The notes: generated by a model from the sequence alone, not told the origin. DNA of 64,000 nucleotides from Flavihumibacter sp. ZG627 (GCF_000814325.1 NZ_JPHF01000003.1:372001-436000), one strand, 5' to 3'. Counted from the first letter of the stretch, positions 52,743 through 62,414 are shown. Program-made: numbers and translations.

Positions 52743-53576
52743 ATGGCGAATATATTAGTCCCGTTTGATTTTTCCCCCAATGCGATTGCTGCATTGGAAC
52801 AGGCATTTTATATTGCTGATGGCAAAGGCCTGAATGTAGAAGTTTTGCATATCCTGAATTTTAAAGCGGCGCATGATTATCCGAAGGAGTGGAATATAGA
52901 TCCTCATCATGTTGACCTTGGTGCAATACATACCCGTTTGTCAGAACTGGTATTTGATAAAATGGAAGCATGTTGCGGAGGTCGAAATAAACTTGAAGTA
53001 ACCACCCTGGTGAAAGAGAGTGTTATGATCAATGGTGGTATCATCAACCATATGTTGCTGGAGCGGTCAGACATTATTATAATGGGCACCCATGGTGCAA
53101 CTAATGCAATGGAAAGATTCTGGGGTTCCAATACAGCTACCATGATCAACCATGCCTTGTTCCCTGTTATGGCTGTTCCCCCTCATTGGAACCCGGTACG
53201 ATTCAAGGAATTGATTGCAGCAGTAAATCTGAAAGAGCTGGCAACACTTGCCTCTCAAATTATCAAATGGGCCGATTGGTTACATGCAGAAGCAGAAGTA
53301 GTGACCATGACTTCCCTCCCCTCAACCGACCAGGAAGAACTCGATAAAGCCATACAGGAATATCCTGGAATTAAGGCGCACCTGGTGGAAAAAAAGAATG
53401 ACCTGCCCATGTGGAAAAACCTGGTGCAGTTCACAGCTGAACGCAAAGAAGCCGCATTGCTGATGTTTGTACATGAACGTACTGTGCTGGAAAAGCTTTT
53501 CAATTATAGCATCACTTCCAAAGTGGCTGACGGCATCCGTATTCCCTTGTTGGCACTTCCAACAAAACATAAGTAA
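52743..53576 (+). CDS. Universal stress protein (tandem UspA domains)
   Basis: 277 residues. The first UspA domain (about 1-145) is complete, with ILVPFDFSPNAIAALEQAF at the start and the nucleotide-binding GTHGATNAMERFWGSNTA. The second (about 150-275) is degenerate: it lacks a clear GxxG ATP loop but keeps the fold (MFVHERTVLEKLFNYSITSKVA). It is cytoplasmic. It lies 75 bases behind sqr, separated by a hairpin that looks like a terminator. In other bacteria USP genes are common next to redox and respiration genes. Confidence 0.9.
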   Translation: MANILVPFDFSPNAIAALEQAFYIADGKGLNVEVLHILNFKAAHDYPKEWNIDPHHVDLGAIHTRLSELVFDKMEACCGGRNKLEVTTLVKESVMINGGIINHMLLERSDIIIMGTHGATNAMERFWGSNTATMINHALFPVMAVPPHWNPVRFKELIAAVNLKELATLASQIIKWADWLHAEAEVVTMTSLPSTDQEELDKAIQEYPGIKAHLVEKKNDLPMWKNLVQFTAERKEAALLMFVHERTVLEKLFNYSITSKVADGIRIPLLALPTKHK

Positions 53577-53633
53577 GTCGCAGCTTCAACACCCGGTTAC
53601 AAACTTCAAACATCTCCCTATTTTTGCATCCTT

Positions 53634-54707
53634 ATGGAAACGCAGCAGTACAGGAAGGGTAACCGGGCAGTAGCTACCTGGTTGATTATTGGGGTAGTTA
53701 TGATCATTGTTCAGGTGATATTAGGTGGGATCACGCGGCTTACAGGCTCGGGTTTGTCGATCACAGAATGGGAAGTGGTGACCGGTAGCTTTCCTCCTAT
53801 GAATGAAGCACACTGGTTGGCTGAGTTCAGGAAATACCAGGAAACACCTCAATACCGCCTGCTAAACACCGATTTTACTCTTTCGGATTTTAAGTTTATC
53901 TATTTCTGGGAATGGTTTCACCGTGTTTGGGCAAGACTAATAGGAATCGTATTCCTTGTGGGCTTCATTTGGCTGACCGCAAAAAAGTACCTCCGCAAGG
54001 ATATGGTAAATCCTTTGCTGGTACTCTTTATTCTAGGCGCTGTTCAGGGAGCGGTAGGTTGGATCATGGTTGCTAGTGGTTTAACCGGAGATGCTGTTTA
54101 TGTTAAGCCAACCAGGCTGGCACTTCACTTTATTCTGGCTTTGTTATTACTCTGTTACACATGGTGGTTTGCACTTCAATTACTGATTCCTGCACAACAG
54201 AGAATTTTATCCCCACCAATTAAAAAATTGACCATAGTATTACTTGTATTGATGACGGTTCAGTTGATATATGGTGCATTGATGGCAGGTCATAGGGCAG
54301 CTACCGTGGCCCCAACATGGCCAACAATAAATGGAGACTGGCTGCCTGCTACTCTCTGGCAGGATAATCCTCTATTGCTAAACCTCATAGATAACCCGAT
54401 TACTATTCATTTCATTCATAGAAACCTGGCATACCTCATTGTAATCCTGGTAATCATATGGTACCGGAAAATGAGCCAGGCAGAGATCACGCCACTAATA
54501 GGGCGATGGAAACGTTTCCCGCTCATACTTACTGTTATCCAGGTATTGCTCGGCATATTTTCTGTATTAACCAGTAAGGATATCATCCCAAATCACTGGG
54601 GTAATTTTGAATGGATGGCCCAACTTCACCAGATAGTGGCCATGATATTATTGCTTTCCATGGTAAGCCTTCTTTATCTTTTCCATAAACAGAGGCAGCA
54701 GGCATAA
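53634..54707 (+). CDS. ctaA: Heme A synthase (COX15/CtaA)
   Basis: 357 residues with eight helices. It oxidises the C8 methyl of heme O to the formyl group of heme A for aa3-type oxidases. The four heme-ligand His are in FYFWEWFHRVWAR, LALHFILALL, PITIHFIHRNLAY and WMAQLHQIVAM. The N-terminal GGITRLTGSGLSITEWEVVTGSFPP and internal GAVQGAVGWIMVASGL are also typical. It is a single gene, with a -7 box-like TATTTTTG at 53619-53626 only eight bases before the ATG, suggesting a nearly leaderless transcript. It complements cyoE at the left edge. Confidence 0.96.
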   Translation: METQQYRKGNRAVATWLIIGVVMIIVQVILGGITRLTGSGLSITEWEVVTGSFPPMNEAHWLAEFRKYQETPQYRLLNTDFTLSDFKFIYFWEWFHRVWARLIGIVFLVGFIWLTAKKYLRKDMVNPLLVLFILGAVQGAVGWIMVASGLTGDAVYVKPTRLALHFILALLLLCYTWWFALQLLIPAQQRILSPPIKKLTIVLLVLMTVQLIYGALMAGHRAATVAPTWPTINGDWLPATLWQDNPLLLNLIDNPITIHFIHRNLAYLIVILVIIWYRKMSQAEITPLIGRWKRFPLILTVIQVLLGIFSVLTSKDIIPNHWGNFEWMAQLHQIVAMILLLSMVSLLYLFHKQRQQA

Positions 54708-54749
54708 TTTCGGTCTTGTCTACACGTTTATAGATGTAACTTGACATGT

Positions 54750-57008
54750 ATGAAGCCGCGACTGAAAGCCATATTTTATTCTTTCCCGGTTCAGCTCATC
54801 CTGCTTCATTTTAAGAAGTTCCAGGTTTTGCTGTTATTCTGGATGGTATTGTTTGGCGCTGTGAATGGAAGTTTTATGGCGGCATATGGCGTCAACTCCC
54901 TTTATCTCTCACCCGAATACCTTGGCAAGGTCAATACTGTAAGTGCAGGAATTGTTGGTGTTACTATTGGCATCTTCATTATGAGCTGGAACATTACCAC
55001 CTTCATACTGTTCAGCAGGCATTTTCGTTTTCTTGCTACTACTACCCGACCATTTTTGAAATACTGTATTAATAATGCGGTGATACCAGTTCTTTTCCTT
55101 GTTTTTTATTTTGTTCGGGCGGTGGATTTTGAAATCAATAAAGAACTTCTGGGTTGGGGGGAAGTACTGATGCTCATTTCCGGTTTTCTGATAGGAGTGG
55201 TCATAATAGTGCTGATATCTTTCGGGTATTTTTTTGGTGCTGATATTCATATTGCCCGCAATATGATCAATCTCGACCCGTCTCCACTTCCTTTTCACAG
55301 GGGACTGAAACCACATATCGTTCTTAATAGTGGAGGAAGCAGGTTGATTAAAGTGACTACCTACTTAAGCGGCCGATTCGAACCCCGGGCTGTAAGAAAT
55401 GTTTCACACTATAGTAAGGACTTCCTGGAGAATATTTTTAACCGTCACCATTTTGCAGCCGTACTCTCCATATTTATAGCTTTTGTTTTCCTGATGGTTG
55501 TTGGATTTCTGCTTGATTACGAAGTGTTCCAGTTGCCTGCTGCAGCAAGTATCACCTTATTTCTGGCAATATTGGTTGCAGTAGTGGGAGCCTTTTCCTA
55601 TTTTCTTCAAAGCTGGAGTGTACCCTTTGCCGTTATACTGATATTGGTATTGAACTTTCTCTACCGTAATGGTATAATTGATCCAACAAATAAAGCATAT
55701 GGTCTGGATTATCGCAGGTCCATTCCACGTGCAGCGTATGATCCTGAAAATCTCCGTCAACTAACCAGTCCTGCTAAAATAAATGACGATAAAGCAGTGA
55801 TGTTATCGGTACTTGAAAAATGGAAGGCAAAGCAGGGCATAGAAAAACCCTATCTCTACCTGGTAAATGTTAGTGGCGGAGGAACAAGAAGCGCGACGTT
55901 TACCATGGAAGTGATGCAGAAACTGGATAGTTTGAGCGGAGGTCAATTCATGAAGCAAACCTTTATGATAACAGGTGCTTCAGGCGGCATGCTGGGGGCT
56001 GCATATTTCAGAGCTTTATGGCATGAGAGGGCATTGGGTAAGCCCATTGATCTGCTTGATAATAAATATGTTGATGATATTTCTAAAGACTTGTTGAATC
56101 CTATTTTTTCTTCCTTTGTAGCGCGCGACCTGGCGGCTCCAGCACAGAAATTCAGGGTAGGCGATTATGAGTATGTCAAAGACAGGGCTTATTCTTTTGA
56201 ACAACAGCTTAACATTAATACCCGCTTTCTTCTCGATAAAGAATTAAGTGACCTGGCTCCGGATGAGCGAGAAGCCCGTATCCCATTGATGCTCTTCAAT
56301 TCCGTAATCACCCGCGATGGCAGGAAAATGCTTCTCAGTACACTCCCGGTTAGTTTTTTGATGCGACCCGGGGGCGATACAAGTATGCATGATGCAGCCG
56401 ATCCGGACGCCATTGATTTTGCCGCGCTGTTTGCTAAACAGGATCCCATGAACCTTCGGTTACTCACAGCCTTGAGGATGAATGCCACATTTCCTTATGT
56501 TCTCCCCAACGTATGGTTGCCCACCGAACCAAAGATTGACGTAATGGATGCAGGCCTGAGAGATAACTATGGAATGGAACTGGCATTGAGGTTCACATAT
56601 ATATTCCGCGACTGGATACAAAATAATACGAGGGGAGTAGTATTGTTACAGATCAATGACAGAAAAGGCGGCGGTTGGGAATATCCGTTTGAGTCGAAAG
56701 ACATTTCAGAAATCGTTACAAAACCTATGCTTCTTTTACAATATAACTGGTACAAGATGCAACAGTATAACCAATTCGATAACCTAAGCTATACTGCAGC
56801 AATGATGGGAGGGAAGCTGCAGCGTGTAAGGTTCCAATATTTGCCAGAAAAGGAAGACATGAAAGCAGCACTTAATTTTCACCTTACTCAACGGGAGAAA
56901 CAAGACATACGAAACGCGCTGGAGAATACCTATAACAGGAATAGTTTCCGAATCTTCCAGGGCCTTCTAAAGCATGATTCTGCTGACATGCAGTTATCAG
57001 AAAAGTGA
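54750..57008 (+). CDS. Patatin-like phospholipase with N-terminal membrane domain
   Basis: 752 residues from ATG 54750. The first half has about eight hydrophobic helices (clusters near 15-45, 65-85, 105-125, 135-160 and 235-305). The C-terminal patatin domain (about 360-700) has the oxyanion loop SGGGTRSATF, the nucleophile elbow GASGG (Ser about 412), and the catalytic Asp in MDAGLRDNYG (about 600). It is a serine/aspartate lipid hydrolase, probably facing the cytoplasm or periplasm next to the membrane. It is longer than bacterial toxins of this family. It converges with the lipid kinase gene. Confidence 0.9.
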   Translation: MKPRLKAIFYSFPVQLILLHFKKFQVLLLFWMVLFGAVNGSFMAAYGVNSLYLSPEYLGKVNTVSAGIVGVTIGIFIMSWNITTFILFSRHFRFLATTTRPFLKYCINNAVIPVLFLVFYFVRAVDFEINKELLGWGEVLMLISGFLIGVVIIVLISFGYFFGADIHIARNMINLDPSPLPFHRGLKPHIVLNSGGSRLIKVTTYLSGRFEPRAVRNVSHYSKDFLENIFNRHHFAAVLSIFIAFVFLMVVGFLLDYEVFQLPAAASITLFLAILVAVVGAFSYFLQSWSVPFAVILILVLNFLYRNGIIDPTNKAYGLDYRRSIPRAAYDPENLRQLTSPAKINDDKAVMLSVLEKWKAKQGIEKPYLYLVNVSGGGTRSATFTMEVMQKLDSLSGGQFMKQTFMITGASGGMLGAAYFRALWHERALGKPIDLLDNKYVDDISKDLLNPIFSSFVARDLAAPAQKFRVGDYEYVKDRAYSFEQQLNINTRFLLDKELSDLAPDEREARIPLMLFNSVITRDGRKMLLSTLPVSFLMRPGGDTSMHDAADPDAIDFAALFAKQDPMNLRLLTALRMNATFPYVLPNVWLPTEPKIDVMDAGLRDNYGMELALRFTYIFRDWIQNNTRGVVLLQINDRKGGGWEYPFESKDISEIVTKPMLLLQYNWYKMQQYNQFDNLSYTAAMMGGKLQRVRFQYLPEKEDMKAALNFHLTQREKQDIRNALENTYNRNSFRIFQGLLKHDSADMQLSEK

Positions 57009-57020
57009 TCTTTATTGTGC

Positions 57021-57944
57021 TCAGCCTATGACGGGTTGTATAAGCGAAAAACAGCGGGGCAGAACTTTAATATTCAAATATTCACATGTTTCTTTTGGCT
57101 CTCCATCAATATGTAATGGCGCGCCATCACGATTGCGGAGTTGAAGTTTTGGTGTCTGGAAATACTGAATAGTTCCTTCTGTCTCTTCTTTTACCCCCGT
57201 AAATTGTCCAGCGCTTACCTGTTGTATGAGTGCGAATGGAAGTATGGCTTTATTCATTTTCGGAACTACAACAATATCAAGTAACCCATCATTCAGGCTG
57301 GCCTTGGGAGCAATGGTGAATTGGTTTCCAAACTGGTTGCTATTGGCAATGCTTATGAAAAATGCATCGGTTTGGATTACATGGTCATTCACAACCAGGT
57401 CAAAATGATAGGAGTTGGCGGTAAAAAAATTCTTTAGTGTTTGCTGTGTATAGGTTAATAGTCCACGGGAAGGTTGTTGTGCAAAATCATGTGCCACTTT
57501 AGCATCAAAACCAAGTCCACATAACATACAGGCAAACTGATCATTCACCATGAATGCATCAATGAACCTGGCCTTGCCTGAAAAGGCAAGTTCAATGGCT
57601 TTATTGGTTGGTTTTGGAATTCCAGCAGAATAAGCAAGTCCATTTCCCGACCCAAGTGGAATGATACCAAATCGTACATTCATATTTCTGAGATTATCCA
57701 CTACCTGGTTCACCGTTCCATCACCACCACATATAACCACGTCAGTATAGTTTTCTTCTTCAATCTTTTGCCGTACAAACTGGTAATCACCACCCTCTAC
57801 AGTTGGTAATATTATGGCATGCGCACCTGCCATGGCAGCACCCTTTAATATCTTGTCACCCAGATCAGTTTTAGGCTTAGTACCTGAAATAGGATTGACA
57901 AGAAAAATAAATTTTTTATCTGCAATGGTTGTTGGCATTGGCAT
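57021..57944 (-). CDS. Diacylglycerol kinase family lipid kinase (YegS/BmrU type)
   Basis: 307 residues from ATG 57944; ATG 57938 is also possible. The DAGK catalytic domain has KFIFLVNPISGTKP, the ATP loop VVICGGDGTVNQVV (about 70-83), and IIPLGSGNGLAYSAGI. The C-terminal domain carries LNDGLLDIVVVPK and HIDGEP. It phosphorylates a lipid such as diacylglycerol or sphingosine on the cytoplasmic face. It lies 20 bases after the GH127-GH43 gene and may be co-transcribed, although the functions seem unrelated. Confidence 0.92.
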   Translation of the reverse strand: MPMPTTIADKKFIFLVNPISGTKPKTDLGDKILKGAAMAGAHAIILPTVEGGDYQFVRQKIEEENYTDVVICGGDGTVNQVVDNLRNMNVRFGIIPLGSGNGLAYSAGIPKPTNKAIELAFSGKARFIDAFMVNDQFACMLCGLGFDAKVAHDFAQQPSRGLLTYTQQTLKNFFTANSYHFDLVVNDHVIQTDAFFISIANSNQFGNQFTIAPKASLNDGLLDIVVVPKMNKAILPFALIQQVSAGQFTGVKEETEGTIQYFQTPKLQLRNRDGAPLHIDGEPKETCEYLNIKVLPRCFSLIQPVIG

Positions 57945-57964
57945 TCTTATTGACCCCAACAAAG

Positions 57965-60900
57965 CTAGGGGATTCGGTTTTCTATGATATGTTTAAATTC
58001 TGCTTTGCTGATGGCAAAAACAGTACCATGCCGCGCGCCTTCGGGGAATTGTAATTTACCTGAATTGTCGCTCCAGTTCATCATGTTGATGGATTCAAGC
58101 AGGCCATAAGATTTCTGGGTGTATTTATCGAAGTAAAGTAGCCATCTGTTGTTAAATTTTACTGCAGTGGGTCCTTCTGCCCAATATTTACCGGTTATTG
58201 GTGTAGTAGGGGATGAAAACCCTCCATCCGCCCGGGTGCTCCTTGCAATACGAATGTTTTTTTGCGCAACAGGCTTCAGGGTTTCATCCTTCAGGAACAT
58301 CACATATTCATTGTTGTTTCGCACTATACTAGCATCTATCACATTAAAACCTTTATCATAAAGAAGTTTTGCCTTGCTGAAGGTTTTAAAATCTTTGGTG
58401 CTTACCTGGTATATACGATGATTATGATCACCCTGCTTTTCTGTTTCCGGAAATCTGCCTTTGATGGTTGTTGACCAGTAAATCATATAATGCTTTTTAT
58501 CTGCATCAAAGAGTATTTCAGGCGCCCAGCAATTCTCTGCTGCCGGCTCATGAGCCATAACAGGAATAAACTTTTGTTCTGACCAGTTCAGAAGATCAGT
58601 TGAACTGGCATAGCCAATCCCCTTGTCCTTCCAGCTCACTGTCCACACCATATGATAGCGTCCATCCGGTCCCTTTGTGATACATGGATCGCGCATAAGT
58701 TTATCACCAGCAACCTTTGGCTGCAGGAAAGAACTGTCGTTCTTTAACGTTATCCATTGGTAGCCATCAGCACTTGCGGCAAGATGCAAACCATCTTCAC
58801 CATTCCCTTTGAAATATGCAAACAACAATACACTGTCCGATTGATTGAATTTAGACAGATCCTGTTGTGTCATCTGACCTCTAACCGTGCGTACACCAAA
58901 TACCCTCCCTGCAGTTTTCCCATAATTGGATTCTATTCTAATATTTATTAAGTTTTTACTTGATTTTATCTCTATAGGAAGCGTATACTCCCGGTCATAA
59001 AATTTACCTGTTGTTCCACCTGTTAATGTTTCAGTATGAATAAGCTTACCATCAGCAAGTATATCAAACTTCCTGTCGCGGTCATCACCCAGATATGTCA
59101 GCATTAAATTATTTGGAATGGCAGGATCAATTTTGATATCAAAAGAGAAAAATCCACCGGCCCGAACTTCCCTTCCATTTATTCCAAGTGCATCACTTAC
59201 ATAACTTTTTTCACTCGCCTGAAGGTTATGGTCTCGCTCGGGTTGCATCTCTCCAATGCGGAAAACATCAATGGTGCGCTCTGCAATATTTTGTTGCCTT
59301 TTCTTTTCGGCTTCATATTCAACCTGCCTGGCTGTCCAATCGGCAGGCGTGAAAAAATCCCAATACACTGAATAATACTCTTTATACATTTTGTAAAAGG
59401 GAATCAGCTCTACGTCTCCTGGCTTACCTACGCCCTGGAGTTTGAAATGCAAAGGCTTGCCGGCCACAGGTTGTATCCAATTGTTGACATTTTTATCAGC
59501 GGTTAGCAGAACTGGTGATCCAAAAACAGGGTCTGGCATTTCTGTTCCCAGGTTACCTGCCAGAACAAGCGGACCATACATAAGAGCGATCCTGTTATTA
59601 TTATCAGGCATGCTTTGGGTATGAAGATTTTTTGGCAATCCGAGCGTAACCCGGTCCTTATTTTTCCATTTGCGGTTTATAGTGATAAATCCGCTGGAAT
59701 CAGTAATGATTTCTGTTGGTATATTATTGATTCGAAGCACTGCGTTATTTGCCCAATATGGTTTGCGGATTCGCAGAGCGAAACTTTTAGCAGATTTTGT
59801 TTCAATTATAAATTGCAGGCTGTCTGACTCAGGAAAATGGTGTTCCTGTTTGAGTTTTATCTTTTTCTCTCTCCAGTTTAATTCTGAGGGGATGAATAGA
59901 TTCACAAAAAGGCTGCCATCAGCACCGTTATAGTAAATACCCTCTCCATATTTACTATGGTTTTCCATCCCACTGCCCACACAGCAGGTGAAGGATTGGA
60001 GAGAGTCGGAGAATTGTTTTTTAGTTCCCATTCGCAGTGGAACGAAATAACACATCATGCCGGTTTCCGGATTCTGTGATGCCAGTATATGATTATAAAG
60101 CGCGCGTTCATAATAGTCGCCCATCTCTGCTGATGGTTGCATGCTGAAAAGGCTCCTGGTGAGCTTCAGCATATTATAGGTATTGCATGTTTCAGAAGTG
60201 TTGTCACTAAGCCGGTCATTGAGTTTTCCTGCCTCTCCACAATACTCATAATTGCTATTTCCGCCAATTACATAACTATGATTATTCACCATGGTATTCC
60301 AGAAAAAGCTTGCGATGGTCTTATCAGCTTTTCTGCCTCCCAACATATACTGCGTAGCGCTGCCAATAGCTTTGGGCACATTGGTATTACTGTGTTTGCC
60401 AGGCATTGGATCGATCTTTTTTGAAAGAGGTTTCATAACGAAATCGTCATAGAATTTATAGGATCGTTCCAGGTGTTTTTTATTTCCTGTGATGCCATAG
60501 AGCTGTGCAAGCACATCGTTCATTCCCCCAAATTCACAACGCAGCATTTTCTGCAATTGCGATTCACTGAGTCCGGATAGGATGTTTCCAGTCCAGTCAC
60601 TCATCCCCTCAGCAATCGCTAATGCGCTTCTGTTGCCGGTATAGAGGTATGCATCTACCAGACCACTCATCAATTTATGTACAACATACCATGGAGCCCA
60701 GAGTCCATTAAGATCAAAGCCCCCTGAGCGGATATCACCTGCCGCAACTTTACTCCAGGCGCTGTCTTCGCCGGGCATAGCGCCAACAAAACCCGTGCCT
60801 CTCGCCTGCTGACAACGTGCAAGTTCACTAACGATATAGTCTACCCGCTTCCTGAATTCCTCCTTTCCTGTTGATGCATACATCATACTGATGGCTGAGA

Positions 60901-61228
60901 GATAATGGCCAAGGGTATGACCCGAAAGACCTTCAGTCTCCCATCCTGCATAAAGCGCGGCCTTGGGTGGGAGGCCAGCATTCAAATGGAATCGGTGTAA
61001 AAGCCTGTCGGGCTCCAGGAAAAGAAGATAGCCCGCATCCTGTTTCATGGCATGATAAAAAGGACTTCCTTCCGTTAGGTGAACATCTCCCAGGTTGAAT
61101 CCATAAGCTTTAACCGGCACTACCGGTTTCACTTTATAGCGACTATCATTCTTTACGGGTATATATGACTGAGCCTGCAGGCTGGCTGCCACAAAAATTA
61201 AAGCAATAGAAGAAATTATTTTTTTCAT
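57965..61228 (-). CDS. GH127 beta-L-arabinofuranosidase fused to a GH43-like domain
   Basis: 1087 residues from ATG 61228; signal peptide (AASLQA-Q). The N-terminal GH127/DUF1680 domain (about 35-640) has the Zn-site elements of the family: Glu and Cys in TSETCNTYNMLKLTRSLF and the Cys pair in FTCCVGSGMENHS. These correspond to the Cys-based nucleophile site of HypBA1-type enzymes, which cut beta-L-arabinofuranosyl chains on hydroxyproline. A beta-sandwich region (about 660-790) links to a five-bladed GH43-like propeller (about 800-1085) with candidate acids in MRDPCI, VIDASIVR and YWAEGPT. The fusion suggests removal of two linkages in the periplasm. Neighbouring genes degrade hydroxyproline. 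Confidence 0.9.
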   Translation of the reverse strand: MKKIISSIALIFVAASLQAQSYIPVKNDSRYKVKPVVPVKAYGFNLGDVHLTEGSPFYHAMKQDAGYLLFLEPDRLLHRFHLNAGLPPKAALYAGWETEGLSGHTLGHYLSAISMMYASTGKEEFRKRVDYIVSELARCQQARGTGFVGAMPGEDSAWSKVAAGDIRSGGFDLNGLWAPWYVVHKLMSGLVDAYLYTGNRSALAIAEGMSDWTGNILSGLSESQLQKMLRCEFGGMNDVLAQLYGITGNKKHLERSYKFYDDFVMKPLSKKIDPMPGKHSNTNVPKAIGSATQYMLGGRKADKTIASFFWNTMVNNHSYVIGGNSNYEYCGEAGKLNDRLSDNTSETCNTYNMLKLTRSLFSMQPSAEMGDYYERALYNHILASQNPETGMMCYFVPLRMGTKKQFSDSLQSFTCCVGSGMENHSKYGEGIYYNGADGSLFVNLFIPSELNWREKKIKLKQEHHFPESDSLQFIIETKSAKSFALRIRKPYWANNAVLRINNIPTEIITDSSGFITINRKWKNKDRVTLGLPKNLHTQSMPDNNNRIALMYGPLVLAGNLGTEMPDPVFGSPVLLTADKNVNNWIQPVAGKPLHFKLQGVGKPGDVELIPFYKMYKEYYSVYWDFFTPADWTARQVEYEAEKKRQQNIAERTIDVFRIGEMQPERDHNLQASEKSYVSDALGINGREVRAGGFFSFDIKIDPAIPNNLMLTYLGDDRDRKFDILADGKLIHTETLTGGTTGKFYDREYTLPIEIKSSKNLINIRIESNYGKTAGRVFGVRTVRGQMTQQDLSKFNQSDSVLLFAYFKGNGEDGLHLAASADGYQWITLKNDSSFLQPKVAGDKLMRDPCITKGPDGRYHMVWTVSWKDKGIGYASSTDLLNWSEQKFIPVMAHEPAAENCWAPEILFDADKKHYMIYWSTTIKGRFPETEKQGDHNHRIYQVSTKDFKTFSKAKLLYDKGFNVIDASIVRNNNEYVMFLKDETLKPVAQKNIRIARSTRADGGFSSPTTPITGKYWAEGPTAVKFNNRWLLYFDKYTQKSYGLLESINMMNWSDNSGKLQFPEGARHGTVFAISKAEFKHIIENRIP

Positions 61229-61241
61229 ACTATGTTGATAG

Positions 61242-61309
61242 GTGTCTGACACATGTTGGGAGGACGTTAGGACATATGTTCGAACATATCACGAACATGT
61301 GTCAGACAC
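61242..61309. repeat. Nested palindromes between the epimerase and GH127 genes
   Basis: A perfect 16-bp inverted repeat (GTGTCTGACACATGTT with its complement, 61242-61257 and 61294-61309) encloses a 16-base palindrome ATATGTTCGAACATAT at about 61274-61289. Each arm also contains a self-complementary GTGTC-T/A-GACAC. There is no T-run, so it is not a standard terminator; it may be a REP-like element or a binding site. Confidence 0.85.
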
Positions 61310-61319
61310 TGTGTAAAAA

Positions 61320-62321
61320 TCAGAGGACCTGGAAGCCGAAAGCATAGGGATCATCGGAGGGGTCGATGGTTATGGTATTGTATCCAAACACTCGGGCCCA
61401 GCCTTCAATTCCAGGCCTGATAGCTGGCATCCCTCCTATACTTGTTTCTTCTTCAATGGTTCCGGTGAAAGTTGATCCGATTATACTTTCATGTACAAAC
61501 CGATCCCCTTTCTTCAGTTTCCCTTTAGTGTACCATTGTGCCATTCTTGCTGAAGTGCCTGTTCCGCAGGGACTGCGGTCGATAGCCTTATCACCATAAA
61601 ACACTGCATTGCGAGCAGTTGAAGCCGGGTTTAAAACGGCTCCGGTCCACAATATATGCGAGCAACCATTGATGGTTGGGTCCTCAGGATGAACAAATTC
61701 ATATTTTTCGTTTACTCGTTCCCGTAAAGTACGTGCCATCGATATTAGTTTATCCGCAGAATAATGTTCCAAACCGGGAAAATTTTTCTGGGTATCTACA
61801 ATTGCATAAAAATTCCCCCCGTATGAAACATCAATTACAAGTTCTCCCAGCCCTGGACAATCAACAATAAGTTCAGTGGCCGCAAGATAGGCAGGTACAT
61901 TGGTGAGTTTAACTGATCTGATCTTGTTTCCTTCCTGTTTATATTCAATATTTATCAACCCTGCAGGAGCCTCCATCCTGATTATTCCAGGTGTCTTCGG
62001 AATGATAAGGCCCTCTTCCATAGCAATGGTTATGGTTCCGATGGTACCGTGACCACACATAGGCAGGCAACCGCTGGTTTCAATAAAAAGGACGGCAACA
62101 TCATTATCGGGGTCATGTGGAGGATAGAGTATCGATCCACTCATCATGTCATGTCCACGTGGTTCAAACATAAGCCCCTTGCGGATCCAGTCGAACTCTC
62201 TTAAGAAATGCTGCCTCTTTTCACTCATCGAATTTCCCTTAAGAATTGGTCCTCCTCCGGCAACAAGACGAACAGGATTTCCACAAGTGTGTGCATCTAT
62301 ACAAAAAAAAGTCTTTTTCAT
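61320..62321 (-). CDS. Proline racemase family protein, probable 4-hydroxyproline epimerase
   Basis: 333 residues. The two catalytic Cys are visible in GCLPMCGHGTIG (about 90) and DRSPCGTGTSARMA (about 252), so it has the racemase/epimerase site rather than the Thr/Cys dehydratase type. The start MKKTFFCIDAHTCGNPVR is typical of 4-hydroxyproline 2-epimerases. It would convert trans-4-L-hydroxyproline to cis-4-D-hydroxyproline. It lies upstream of the GH127-GH43 gene on the same strand and is divergent from the DapA-family lyase gene, which fits the next-but-one step of that pathway. No signal peptide. Confidence 0.92.
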   Translation of the reverse strand: MKKTFFCIDAHTCGNPVRLVAGGGPILKGNSMSEKRQHFLREFDWIRKGLMFEPRGHDMMSGSILYPPHDPDNDVAVLFIETSGCLPMCGHGTIGTITIAMEEGLIIPKTPGIIRMEAPAGLINIEYKQEGNKIRSVKLTNVPAYLAATELIVDCPGLGELVIDVSYGGNFYAIVDTQKNFPGLEHYSADKLISMARTLRERVNEKYEFVHPEDPTINGCSHILWTGAVLNPASTARNAVFYGDKAIDRSPCGTGTSARMAQWYTKGKLKKGDRFVHESIIGSTFTGTIEEETSIGGMPAIRPGIEGWARVFGYNTITIDPSDDPYAFGFQVL

Positions 62322-62414
62322 TATTGCTTGAATAAACAGAAGTTAATTTACCTTAATCTGCCCGTTTAAATATATCCGGGCATATTCTTTATTCAATTTT
62401 GAAAAATTAAAACT

